DNA of 64,000 bases. Source: Sphingobium sp. AP50. Lineage in GTDB: Bacteria; Pseudomonadota; Alphaproteobacteria; Sphingomonadales; Sphingomonadaceae. Within the stretch, counting starts at the first letter, position 1. Every line of letters begins with the position of its first letter. The translations under genes and the position numbers were made by a program. This document shows positions 18,410-26,264 of this stretch, piece by piece. The stretch spans positions 62,001-126,000 of the forward strand of contig NZ_FNYZ01000006.1 of the NCBI RefSeq assembly GCF_900109095.1, read 5' to 3'. A model generated the notes under the pieces. It made no database searches. It saw nothing but the letters and a program-made list of their open reading frames with translations, and had not been told where the DNA came from.

Positions 18410-19425
18410 GCTTCATCATGCGCATCGCGCGCGCGGACGATTTGCAGACGCTGTATGAAATGGCGAAGCTGACCGGGGGTGGGTTCACCAATTTGCCGCC
18501 CGATCGCACGGCGCTGGCGGCGAAGCTGGAGCGGACCGAAAAGGCGCTGGCGCGGCAGGGCGACGGTATTGAAGACGAACTGATCGTCATGGTGCTGGAA
18601 AATGTCGAGACGGGGCAGGTGCGCGGCACATGCCAGATATTCTCGACCGTGGGGCAAAGCTGGCCTTTCTATAGCTATCGGCTGGGCGTACTGACCCAGC
18701 ATAGCCGGGAACTGGGCCGCACTTTCCGAGCGCAGATGCTCTCGCTCACCACCGATCTGGAAGGATCGGCTGAGGTTGGCGGGCTGTTCCTGCATCCGCG
18801 CGAACGGGCCGAGGGGTTGGGCCTGTTGCTGGCCCGCAGCCGCTATCTCTATATCCGCGCCCATCGCAGCCGCTTTGGTGACAAGGTGCTGGCCGAACTG
18901 CGCGGCGTGATCGACGAAGCGGGCGGATCGCCCTTCTGGGATGGTCTGGCCGGGCGTTTCTTCGGCATGAGTTTTCAGGAGGCGGACGAGTTTAATGCGG
19001 TGAACGGTAACCAGTTCATCGCCGATCTGATGCCCAAGACGCCGATCTATACCGCGATGCTGACCGACAGTGCGCGCGCCGTCATCGGCCTGCCCCACCC
19101 CAATGGTCGGGCGGCGATGCGGATGCTGGAGACGGAGGGCTTCGACAATGCCGGTTATGTCGATATTTTCGACGGCGGGCCGACGATGGTGGGCCAGATC
19201 GACCAGTTGAAGACGATCGCGGCGGCGCGTGACGTCACTCTGTCTGCAACGCATGACAAGGGGGGCGACCGGATGCTGATCGCGACGGGCACTTTGGCCG
19301 ATTATCGCTGCACCTGGGGATTCGTGCAGGAGGGCGTTGATGGCGCGGTGTCGCTCGACGCGGCGAGCGCGGCGCGGCTGAAGATCGAAATCGGGGACAG
19401 CTTCACCATGGCGGGACGGGCATGA
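18406..19425 (+). CDS. astA: Arginine N-succinyltransferase
   Basis: First enzyme of the ammonia-producing arginine succinyltransferase (AST) pathway: succinyl-CoA + L-arginine to N2-succinylarginine. At 339 aa it fits E. coli AstA (344). Landmarks: IARADDLQTLYEMAKLTGGGFTNLP, EVGGLFLHPRERAEGLG, GDKVLAELRGVIDE, SPFWDGLAGRFFGMSFQEAD and TPIYTAML. The start taken is TTG at 18406, overlapping the M20 stop, because a GGAAGG site sits 9 nt upstream; the ATG at 18418 has no suitable site. Confidence 0.95.
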   Translation: MSFIMRIARADDLQTLYEMAKLTGGGFTNLPPDRTALAAKLERTEKALARQGDGIEDELIVMVLENVETGQVRGTCQIFSTVGQSWPFYSYRLGVLTQHSRELGRTFRAQMLSLTTDLEGSAEVGGLFLHPRERAEGLGLLLARSRYLYIRAHRSRFGDKVLAELRGVIDEAGGSPFWDGLAGRFFGMSFQEADEFNAVNGNQFIADLMPKTPIYTAMLTDSARAVIGLPHPNGRAAMRMLETEGFDNAGYVDIFDGGPTMVGQIDQLKTIAAARDVTLSATHDKGGDRMLIATGTLADYRCTWGFVQEGVDGAVSLDAASAARLKIEIGDSFTMAGRA

Positions 19426-20681
19426 GCGTCAGGGAAATCAATTTCGACGGGATCATCGGTCCCAGCCATAATTATGCAGGGCTGAGCCTGGGCAATCTAG
19501 CCTCGGCGCGCAATGCCGGGGCGCTCTCCTATCCGCGTGCCGCCGCCTTGCAGGGCTTGGAGAAGATGCGGGGCAACGTCCGGCTGGGGCTGACGCAGGG
19601 TATTTTCCTGCCGCAATGGCGGCCGGACGTCGCCTGGCTCGGCAAGCTGGGCACCGATGTCGGCAATGCGGAGCCGCATATCCGCGCAGCGGCCATGTCC
19701 GCCTCCTCCATGTGGGCGGCCAATGCAGCGACCGTATCGCCTGCCAGCGATACGGTGGACGGGCGAACCCATCTGACTGTCGCCAATCTCGTCACCATGT
19801 CGCACCGTAGCCATGAATGGCCACAGACGCTGGCGCAACTCCGCATCGCCTTTTCCGACGAGAAGGCCTTTGTCGTGCATGATCCGATCCCCGCACCCTT
19901 TGGCGATGAAGGCGCGGCCAACCATATGCGGCTGACGCAGAGCCATGGCGAGGCCGGTGTAGAGGTGTTCGTCTATGGCCGGTCGGGCGGGGCCTTCCCG
20001 GCGCGCCAGCATGTCGAGGCAAGCAAGGCGATTGCGCGCATCCACGGCCTCGATCCGGCCCGCACCCTGTTTGTCGAGCAATCGGAAGAAGCGATCGCGG
20101 CAGGCGCTTTTCATAACGATGTTGTCGCGGTGGCGAACGAGCATGTGCTGTTCACCCATGAACTGGCCTTCGCCGACAAGGCGGCTTTCTATGCCGAATT
20201 GCGTGCCGCCCTGCCCTGCGTCGAGATCGTCGAAGTGCCGGCCAGTGCGGTCAGCCTGACCGATGCGATCAAATCCTATCTGTTCAACGCCCAGCTTGTG
20301 ACGTTGCCGGACGGTGGCATGGCGCTGATCCTGCCGACGGAGGCGCGCGAGACGCCTTCCGTCTGGACATGGCTGGAGCAGATGATCGCGGGCAATGGCC
20401 CGATCCGGCAACTGGTGCCCGTTGACGTGCGCCAGTCCATGGCCAATGGTGGTGGCCCCGCCTGCCTTCGCCTCCGGGTCGTGGCCGATCCCAGAGACAT
20501 CGACCCGCGTTTTCTGGTCGATGAGGCGCAATTGGATGCAATTGCACAAATTGTGTCCGATTACTGGCCAGAATCGATCGCACCGGATGATCTTGGCGAC
20601 ACCAGATTGATTGCACGTATCGAGCAATCATGGTTAACTCTTGTTGACCATTTGCAGCTTTCGGGCGACCTGCTTCCCTGA
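19422..20681 (+). CDS. astB: N-succinylarginine dihydrolase
   Basis: Second AST-pathway enzyme, converting succinylarginine to succinylornithine, CO2 and two ammonia. The 419-aa sequence shows the amidinotransferase-fold catalytic set: Glu163 in FGDEGAANHMR, His231 in AFHNDVVAV and Cys348 in NGGGPACLRLRV. The N-terminus FDGIIGPSHNYAGLS is diagnostic. It overlaps astA by 4 bp (ATGA). astC, astD and a classical astE are not in the window, so the remaining steps must be encoded elsewhere or, for the last step, by the M20 gene at the head of this operon. Confidence 0.96.
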   Translation: MSVREINFDGIIGPSHNYAGLSLGNLASARNAGALSYPRAAALQGLEKMRGNVRLGLTQGIFLPQWRPDVAWLGKLGTDVGNAEPHIRAAAMSASSMWAANAATVSPASDTVDGRTHLTVANLVTMSHRSHEWPQTLAQLRIAFSDEKAFVVHDPIPAPFGDEGAANHMRLTQSHGEAGVEVFVYGRSGGAFPARQHVEASKAIARIHGLDPARTLFVEQSEEAIAAGAFHNDVVAVANEHVLFTHELAFADKAAFYAELRAALPCVEIVEVPASAVSLTDAIKSYLFNAQLVTLPDGGMALILPTEARETPSVWTWLEQMIAGNGPIRQLVPVDVRQSMANGGGPACLRLRVVADPRDIDPRFLVDEAQLDAIAQIVSDYWPESIAPDDLGDTRLIARIEQSWLTLVDHLQLSGDLLP

Positions 20682-20703
20682 CGTCGGGGATGCGCCAAAC
20701 GGA

Positions 20704-20925
20704 ATGACCATGAACCGGATCAAGAGCCTCTTCATTATCAAGACCAAGTTTGAGGCTTTCATGGTCATTTATGCGCTTGCGCTCGGCGCGACCGAGCGCG
20801 GCGCGGTATATATGCATCAATATCCCGGTGTTGGTGGCCAATTGCTGGCGCTGGCCTGTTCAGGCGCCGTCTTCATGGCGGGCGGCAAGATTCTCGACGC
20901 GCTGGAATATCAGCGCAGTTTCTGA
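20704..20925 (+). CDS. Small membrane protein of unknown function
   Basis: A 73-aa open frame (71 aa from the second ATG at 20710) lies 22 bp after astB, in the same direction. It has a basic start (MNRIKSLFIIKTK) and two hydrophobic stretches (FEAFMVIYALALGATERGAVY and GVGGQLLALACSGAVFMAGG), suggesting two membrane segments. I do not recognise the family. Codon use looks like its neighbours, and the spacing suggests it is the last gene of the ast unit. Two small hairpins follow it (20936-20953 and 20989-21004). Confidence 0.6.
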   Translation: MTMNRIKSLFIIKTKFEAFMVIYALALGATERGAVYMHQYPGVGGQLLALACSGAVFMAGGKILDALEYQRSF

Positions 20926-21021
20926 TTCTGTGCATCGGAGTCGCTTGGCTCCGCAATGGATGCAACCAAAGTTGTAGCTTAGGCGTTCAACAGCGATAGC
21001 TGTTGTCCGTCATGCGATGGG

Positions 21022-21050
21022 TTGACAGCGAATCTCTTTAAGATGTTAAT
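21022..21050 (+). promoter_or_regulatory. Probable sigma70-type promoter for the Phd-PAS gene
   Basis: A perfect -35 TTGACA (21022-21027) is followed after 17 nt by GTTAAT (21045-21050) in an AT-rich stretch, 30 bp before the start codon. A good ribosome site (AGAGGA) precedes the ATG at 21081. A TAATAT at 21047 (19-nt spacing) is the alternative -10. Confidence 0.55.
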
Positions 21051-21080
21051 ATAGATCAAGAAACGAGAAGAGGATTCCGC

Positions 21081-21989
21081 ATGCCGAACTCTCGAGGAGG
21101 TCGAAGCGTAACCGCCGCCGAACTGGTGCGCAATTTCGCGCACTGGCGGGAGGTTGGGGCCAAGGAGCCCGTACTCGTTACCCATCATGGCCGCGAAACC
21201 CATATTTTAATGGGTATCGAACCCTATAGCCGACTGACAGGGGCAAAGGGGGCAGCGGACCTTCCGGATCGCACACAGGAACTCGCAAACCATATTCATC
21301 AGGGACTTTTCCTGTGCCGGGGTGACCTCTGCCTCGATTTCGTCAACCCCGTCGCCCTGTCGATGACCAAGCGTTGGGATCGGCAACTGGAAGGCAAACC
21401 GCTGTTCGAGGCACTGCCCGAATTTGCGGGCGCAGTAACGGAAGCGCATATCCGGCATACACTCGCGTCGGGTGAAGCCAGCGCCGCCGACATCCCTTCT
21501 CCCTTCCGCAAGGATAGCTGGCTGCATTTCGAGACATTTCCCTTCGGTTCCGGGATCGCGATCCTGCTGCGCGATATTACGGACGATATGCAGCATCACC
21601 GACTCGCTGATATAAAATCAGCCATTCTCAAGGCAATGGGCCTGCATGATGGTATCAGTTATCTGCGTGTATCGATGCGGGGCTTCATCGAGGTCGTGGA
21701 CGACAGCTTCTGCACCATGATGGGTCTGCCGTGCGAAAAACTGATCGGGGTGCCGCTGCACGACCTGATCGCCATGCCGGTGCGTCGGATACTGCGGGAG
21801 GATTTGGAGCAGGTGCTCAATGGGCAGGGCGATCGCCGAACAACCACCCAGTTCCTGAGCAATCGGGGCAATGTCGTCCCGGTCGATGTCAGTCTGGTAA
21901 GGCTGCACGGTACATATGGTACGGAGGGCGCGGTCATGGTGATTGCGCCAGAAGGACGGGGTCTGTCCGGTACAGCCGCCCAGCATTGA
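21081..21989 (+). CDS. Phd/YefM-like N-terminal domain fused to two PAS domains
   Basis: 302-aa cytosolic protein. Residues about 9-52 (VTAAELVRNFAHW, EPVLVTHHGRETHILMGIEPYSRL) have the layout of Phd/YefM antitoxin N-termini, the small DNA-binding fold that usually neutralises a toxin. Then come a weak PAS domain (about 65-168, ending in IAILLRDITDD) and a clearer one (about 180-290: GFIEVVDDSFCTMMGLPCEKLIGVPLHDL, GNVVPVDVSLVRL). There is no kinase, GGDEF or toxin gene beside it. The simplest reading is a one-component regulator in which PAS sensing controls a Phd-type DNA-binding head; this is inference from domain likeness. Confidence 0.7.
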   Translation: MPNSRGGRSVTAAELVRNFAHWREVGAKEPVLVTHHGRETHILMGIEPYSRLTGAKGAADLPDRTQELANHIHQGLFLCRGDLCLDFVNPVALSMTKRWDRQLEGKPLFEALPEFAGAVTEAHIRHTLASGEASAADIPSPFRKDSWLHFETFPFGSGIAILLRDITDDMQHHRLADIKSAILKAMGLHDGISYLRVSMRGFIEVVDDSFCTMMGLPCEKLIGVPLHDLIAMPVRRILREDLEQVLNGQGDRRTTTQFLSNRGNVVPVDVSLVRLHGTYGTEGAVMVIAPEGRGLSGTAAQH

Positions 21990-22182
21990 GTGGGCCGTAA
22001 TTAATATGGCTATTTACACATAAAATATGTAGTCTGATGACAATATGGGGCGTCGACTGACAGATTTGCATGCAATGACGCGCTTTATTTCCAGCGATTA
22101 GCGGCGATAACTACATATATTGCGCAGCGCCTTTCGGTAGGTCGAACACCCTTTATTGGCCGGCGAGAAGTAATCTGGGGAC

Positions 22183-22632
22183 ATGGCAGATCATGTCCCT
22201 TTTCGCTTCAAGGCCCTTGTCCGCCGGCTTTCGCTATTGCCCGCTGATCGGCGTGGCAGTTCATTGATCGAGGCGGCCTTTGCCCTCCCAATCCTGATCA
22301 CCATGCTTATGGGCATAATGGGTTTTGGCAGTTGGTTCATGACCGCGCACAGCCTGCAACAGGCGGCCAATGATGCAGCACGCGCGTCGGTCGCTGGCCT
22401 GAGCACCACGGAACGCCGATCTCTGGTGGATCAGAGTGTCACCGCCAGTCGCAGCGCTTTCCCGGTGCCGGGAGCGCAGTCGATCGTCACGGCTACCACC
22501 GAAAACGGCGGCTATTACACCGTGACGCTCAGCTATAATCTGTCGAATGCGCCGTTATTTTCTGCCATTCCGATCAAATTACCGGGCGGCGTTTTGCAGC
22601 GCAGTGCCGTCGTGCGGATTACCACCCAATGA
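22183..22632 (+). CDS. TadE-family pilus assembly protein
   Basis: 149-aa inner-membrane pseudopilin-like protein of the Flp/Tad system. The N-terminus has the TadE hallmark DRRGSSLIEAAFALPILITMLMG (a prepilin-like helix with the conserved Glu), followed by HSLQQAANDAARASVAG and a short periplasmic domain. It starts at ATG 22183 after a CTGGGG site and overlaps the TadG gene by 4 bp. The 193-bp AT-rich spacer upstream (21990-22182) probably carries its promoter. No other tad/cpa genes are nearby. Confidence 0.85.
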   Translation: MADHVPFRFKALVRRLSLLPADRRGSSLIEAAFALPILITMLMGIMGFGSWFMTAHSLQQAANDAARASVAGLSTTERRSLVDQSVTASRSAFPVPGAQSIVTATTENGGYYTVTLSYNLSNAPLFSAIPIKLPGGVLQRSAVVRITTQ

Positions 22633-24254
22633 GATTTTTCAGGCGCAAAAGGCTTGCCACCGATCGGCGTGGCGGCGCAACCGTGCTGCTGGCCGGCTCC
22701 CTGTTCATGCTGGCGGGTGCCGCAACGGTGGCTGTCGATCTGGGATCGGTTTATCTCGCCCGCCGCCAATTGCAGGGTATCGCCGATGCGGCAGCGCTTG
22801 CCGCCGCGCAGGGCGGGCGGTCCGCCGCCGAACAACTGGTTACACAAAGCGGAGTTAATGGTGTTACGCTGTCGACGCTGGAAAATGGCGCTTACACTGC
22901 GGATTCATCCGTCGCTGTGGCCGACCGCTTTCGGGTCGGCGATGCCAGTGGCGGCGCAACACGGGTTGTGGTGACGCGGCGCACCCCCCTCTTCTTCGGA
23001 CGGCTGCTGGTGGGGCGTGATGGCGTCGATCTGGCGGCGCGGGCTGTTGCTGCTCGCAGCGATGCTGCCGCCTTTTCGCTCGGTACCGGCCTGGCCTCGC
23101 TAAGCGGCGGCCTGCCTAATATGCTGTTGTCCAGTCTGGCAGGGACCGAACTCAATCTGTCTGTCATGGACTATAACGGGCTGGTCAGTGCCAATGTCGA
23201 CCTGCTGCGCTTTGCCGATGCGCTGAAGGTACGGACGGGACGCAATGATGATAGCTATGCCACGCTGTTCGACCGACAGATCCCGATATCCGACCTGCTG
23301 GGGGCGATGGGGGACAGTATCGCAGGCAGTCAGGCAGCGACGACGCTGCTGACGCTGGCGAGCCGTATACCTGGTCGATCGGTCCGGCTGAGCGACATCG
23401 TCGACCTGGGTCCGGCACGCAATGCCACCAACGCGACGGGGCAGCCCAACATTCTGCTGGATGCTTTTTCCATGTTACGCATGGTGCTGAGCCCTGCGTC
23501 GGGAACGTCGGTACCCATGGATTTGAAGGTCGCTGTCCCGGGCCTTACCAGCACACGGTTGATGGTCGTGACCGGCGAGGGGCAGACCCGAACGCCGCTC
23601 GTCAGTATTACTTCCAAGAAAGATGTCGTGTTGCGGACGGCGCAGACGCGCATCTATCTGGAAAGCACCGTGGCGTCAGTCCTGGCAGGCATCGCGACCA
23701 TCAGGATACCCCTTTATATCGAACTGGCGGCGGCCGAAGCGCGCCTGTCCGATATCCAGTGCGGCGACAATGGCGGCGTCACGCTGGCGGTCACGCCATC
23801 GGTCGGTACGGCTGCGCTCGCCGATATCGATGTCGATGCGCTGACCAATTTCTCGACGCCTGCCAATCCTCGTTCTGCCCTGCTGGCGCAGACGCTGCTG
23901 GGAACCAAGATTAGTGCCTACACCAACATTTCGCTGGGCGGCACGCACGCGCAGAATGTCTTCTTCTCCCCCAGCGAAATCAGCGCGCAACAGGTCAAGA
24001 CCGTCAGCACGCGCGATGTGACGCAGGGGATTGCCGCCAGCCTGACCAACCAGACGCAGGTGCAGGTGTCGGTGCTGGGCATCACCATCAGCAATAGCCC
24101 GCTCAGCCCGCTGGTCGGCGCGGTGCTGGGGACGACCGCGCCGCTGCTGGATGGCATATTGAACAGCGTCACCGCCACGCTGGGCGTGCGTATCGGCACG
24201 GCCGACGTGCGGGTGCATCAGCGGCGCTGCGGTATAGCCTCCGTCGTCGCCTGA
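22629..24254 (+). CDS. TadG-like pilus assembly protein
   Basis: 541-aa membrane-anchored protein. The N-terminal TadG/Flp-like segment (DRRGGATVLLAGSLFMLAGAATVAVDLGSVYLARRQ then LQGIADAAALAAAQGG) is typical of TadG and related proteins. The long periplasmic remainder is rich in Ala, Thr, Ser and Leu with repeated L-T/S-L beta-like segments, and has only two or three cysteines, including one near the C-terminus (RRCGIA). No von Willebrand motif (DxSxS) was found. It is translationally coupled to the TadE gene, so the two probably work together in surface appendage assembly. Confidence 0.82.
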   Translation: MRFFRRKRLATDRRGGATVLLAGSLFMLAGAATVAVDLGSVYLARRQLQGIADAAALAAAQGGRSAAEQLVTQSGVNGVTLSTLENGAYTADSSVAVADRFRVGDASGGATRVVVTRRTPLFFGRLLVGRDGVDLAARAVAARSDAAAFSLGTGLASLSGGLPNMLLSSLAGTELNLSVMDYNGLVSANVDLLRFADALKVRTGRNDDSYATLFDRQIPISDLLGAMGDSIAGSQAATTLLTLASRIPGRSVRLSDIVDLGPARNATNATGQPNILLDAFSMLRMVLSPASGTSVPMDLKVAVPGLTSTRLMVVTGEGQTRTPLVSITSKKDVVLRTAQTRIYLESTVASVLAGIATIRIPLYIELAAAEARLSDIQCGDNGGVTLAVTPSVGTAALADIDVDALTNFSTPANPRSALLAQTLLGTKISAYTNISLGGTHAQNVFFSPSEISAQQVKTVSTRDVTQGIAASLTNQTQVQVSVLGITISNSPLSPLVGAVLGTTAPLLDGILNSVTATLGVRIGTADVRVHQRRCGIASVVA

Positions 24255-24302
24255 TCACCCTCCCCTCTTGCCTTGTGGCGCCTGCCCCGTCAGGAGCAGG
24301 GC

Positions 24303-25751
24303 ATGGGCGCTATCATGTTGCAGGGAACCGGATCGGACGTTGGCAAATCGGTGCTGGTCGCCGGACTGTGCCGAGCGCTGGTACGCCGGGGCTACCGGGT
24401 CCGGCCGTTCAAGCCGCAGAATATGTCGAACAACGCCGCTGTCACCAGCGATGGCGGGGAGATCGGTCGGGCACAAGCGTTGCAGGCGATCGCCTGTGGC
24501 GTGGCCCCGCATACCGATATGAACCCCGTGCTGCTGAAACCCCAGGCCGACCGGACATCGCAATTGATCGTCCATGGCCGGGTGCGCGGTGCGTTGGGAT
24601 CAGGCAATTTCCGGTCGGCGCGCGGGCAATTGCTGGGTGCGGTGGTCGAAAGCTATGAACGGTTAAGGGCTGACTGCGACATCGTCGTGGTGGAAGGCGC
24701 GGGGTCGCCTGCCGAGATCAACCTACGCGCCGGCGACATCGCCAATATGGGCTTTGCCCGCGTGGCCAATGTGCCGGTGATACTGGTCGGTGACATCGAC
24801 CGGGGCGGCGTGATCGCGGCCGTGGTGGGAACGCGGGCGGTGATCGATCCCAACGATGCCGCGATGATCCGGGGCTTCCTGATCAACAAATTCCGGGGCG
24901 ATCCGGCGCTGTTCGAGGATGGCTATCGCCAGATCGAGGCGCTGTCGGGCTGGCGCGGCTTTGGCGTGGTGCCTTGGCTGGATGCGGTCGCGCGACTGCC
25001 GAGCGAGGATGCGGTCGTGCTGGAGCGGCGTTCCTTTTCCGTCGAGGCGCCGCTGATCATCGCCTGTCCGGTGCTGCCGCGCATTTCCAATTTCGACGAT
25101 CTTGATCCGTTGAAGCTGGAGCCGGGTGTCGACCTGCGCATGATCGGACCGGGGCAGCCGATCCCGGCGGATGCGGCGCTGGTGATCCTGCCCGGCTCCA
25201 AGGCGACGATTGCCGATATGCGGGCGATGGTGGCGCAGGGCTGGGATATCGACATTCGGGCGCATCATCGGCGTGGCGGCGCGGTGCTGGGCATTTGCGG
25301 CGGCTATCAGATGCTGGGGCGGACGATCGCCGACCCTGACGGACTGGAAGGCCCAGCAGGTGCGATCGACGGACTGGGGCTGTTGGAGGTCGATACGGTG
25401 CTGAGCGGCACCAAGACGCTGGAGGCCATTCGGGGACGCGCGCTTGAGGCGGATTTCGGCGGCTATGAGATGCATATGGGCCGAACGGCGGGGCCGGACT
25501 GCGCGCAACCTTTCGCGCTGTTGGATGGACGCCCGGATGGGGCAATCAGTCGCGATGGGCATGTGATGGGCAGCTATGTCCATGGTATGCTCGCCAGCAC
25601 GGATTTGCGGGATGCGCTGTTGCGCCGGGTTGGCGGCGAATCGGCTGGGGCGGATTATGATCGCTCGGTCGAGGATGCGTTGGACGAGATTGCCGCGCTG
25701 CTGGAACAGCATATCGATATCGACGCCATGGTGGCGCTGGCGACTGGATGA
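24303..25751 (+). CDS. cobQ: Cobyric acid synthase (glutamine-hydrolysing)
   Basis: ATP- and glutamine-dependent amidation of four side chains of adenosylcobyrinate diamide during B12 synthesis. The 482-aa product shows the P-loop-like start LQGTGSDVGKSVLVAGLCR, FKPQNMSNNAAVT, EGAGSPAEINLR, NVPVILVGDIDRGGV, ILPGSKATIADM and the glutaminase nucleophile motif GICGGYQMLG with the later SYVHGM. The ATG at 24303 is chosen because AGGAG lies 8 nt upstream. No other cob genes are in the window, so it is separated from the rest of the pathway here. Confidence 0.95.
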   Translation: MGAIMLQGTGSDVGKSVLVAGLCRALVRRGYRVRPFKPQNMSNNAAVTSDGGEIGRAQALQAIACGVAPHTDMNPVLLKPQADRTSQLIVHGRVRGALGSGNFRSARGQLLGAVVESYERLRADCDIVVVEGAGSPAEINLRAGDIANMGFARVANVPVILVGDIDRGGVIAAVVGTRAVIDPNDAAMIRGFLINKFRGDPALFEDGYRQIEALSGWRGFGVVPWLDAVARLPSEDAVVLERRSFSVEAPLIIACPVLPRISNFDDLDPLKLEPGVDLRMIGPGQPIPADAALVILPGSKATIADMRAMVAQGWDIDIRAHHRRGGAVLGICGGYQMLGRTIADPDGLEGPAGAIDGLGLLEVDTVLSGTKTLEAIRGRALEADFGGYEMHMGRTAGPDCAQPFALLDGRPDGAISRDGHVMGSYVHGMLASTDLRDALLRRVGGESAGADYDRSVEDALDEIAALLEQHIDIDAMVALATG

Positions 25752-25760
25752 AGGGCAAAG

Positions 25761-25791
25761 AAAAAGGCAGCCAAAGCTGCCCTGCCTTTTT
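25761..25791. terminator. Bidirectional rho-independent terminator between cobQ and the tRNA cluster
   Basis: Stem GGCAGC (25766-25771) / GCTGCC (25776-25781) with a 4-nt loop. Outer arms AAAAAGGCAG (25761-25770) and CTGCCTTTTT (25782-25791) are also complementary. T-runs flank it on both strands, so it can end cobQ (plus) and the tRNA transcript (minus). Confidence 0.85.
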
Positions 25792-25808
25792 GCTGTATTC
25801 AGGAGAAA

Positions 25809-25885
25809 TGGTGCACCCGGAACGATTCGAACGTCCGACCCTCAGATTCGTAGTCTGATGCTCTATCCAGCTGAGCTACGGGTGC
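25809..25885 (-). tRNA. tRNA-Arg (anticodon ACG), copy 3 in transcription order
   Basis: 77 nt including an encoded CCA. Acceptor GCACCCG (25885-25879) pairs with CGGGTGC; the D-arm is AGCTCAGCTGGATAGAGC; the anticodon loop reads CTACGAA, giving ACG (inosine-modified in life, reading CGN); the T-loop is TTCGAAT. T-stem 51:63 pair is A-U. Same structure as the two upstream copies. Confidence 0.97.
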
Positions 25886-25939
25886 ATATTTCTTGCTAGA
25901 AGCAAAGGCCTAAGCCCTGTTTTCCAACAATATTTTTAA

Positions 25940-26016
25940 TGGTGCACCCGGAGCGATTCGAACGCCCGACCCTCAGATTCGTAGTCTGATGCTCTATCCA
26001 GCTGAGCTACGGGTGC
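25940..26016 (-). tRNA. tRNA-Arg (anticodon ACG), copy 2
   Basis: 77 nt with encoded CCA; identical to the flanking copies except for a T-stem change (GGGCG/CGCTC against GGACG/CGTTC) in which both partners of the 51:63 pair changed, A-U to G-C. The covariation shows that this copy is under structural selection rather than decaying. Confidence 0.97.
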
Positions 26017-26070
26017 ATATTTTGTTCAAGAATAAAGGCTTTAAGCCTCATTCTCCAACAATGTTTCCAA

Positions 26071-26147
26071 TGGTGCACCCGGAACGATTCGAACGTCCGA
26101 CCCTCAGATTCGTAGTCTGATGCTCTATCCAGCTGAGCTACGGGTGC
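26071..26147 (-). tRNA. tRNA-Arg (anticodon ACG), copy 1 (promoter-proximal)
   Basis: 77 nt with encoded CCA, cloverleaf and ACG anticodon as in the other two copies. The three genes start exactly 131 bp apart, with similar 54-nt spacers (each containing 'ccaacaat'), showing tandem duplication of a gene-plus-spacer unit. The promoter should lie in the 117-bp gap toward the plus-strand gene at 26265. Confidence 0.97.
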
Positions 26148-26264
26148 GTTGGAGACGCGCTGATAGAAGCGACCGGACGATTGGGCAAGCTCCTTTTTGC
26201 ACTTTTTCGACACCGCAACTTTTATCGCCCTTTCAACGTTCAATCGGTCAGGAGGACGCGGAAA

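Noticed and set aside
21081..21230. A stand-alone type II antitoxin
   Set aside because: The Phd-like segment continues in frame into PAS domains with no stop, and no toxin-like gene (PIN, RelE, Doc) lies on either side.
25809..26147. tRNA-Arg cluster as an integration site for a genomic island
   Set aside because: The neighbours on both sides are ordinary chromosomal genes with normal composition; there is no integrase, no partial tRNA 3' end repeated elsewhere and no att-like duplication.
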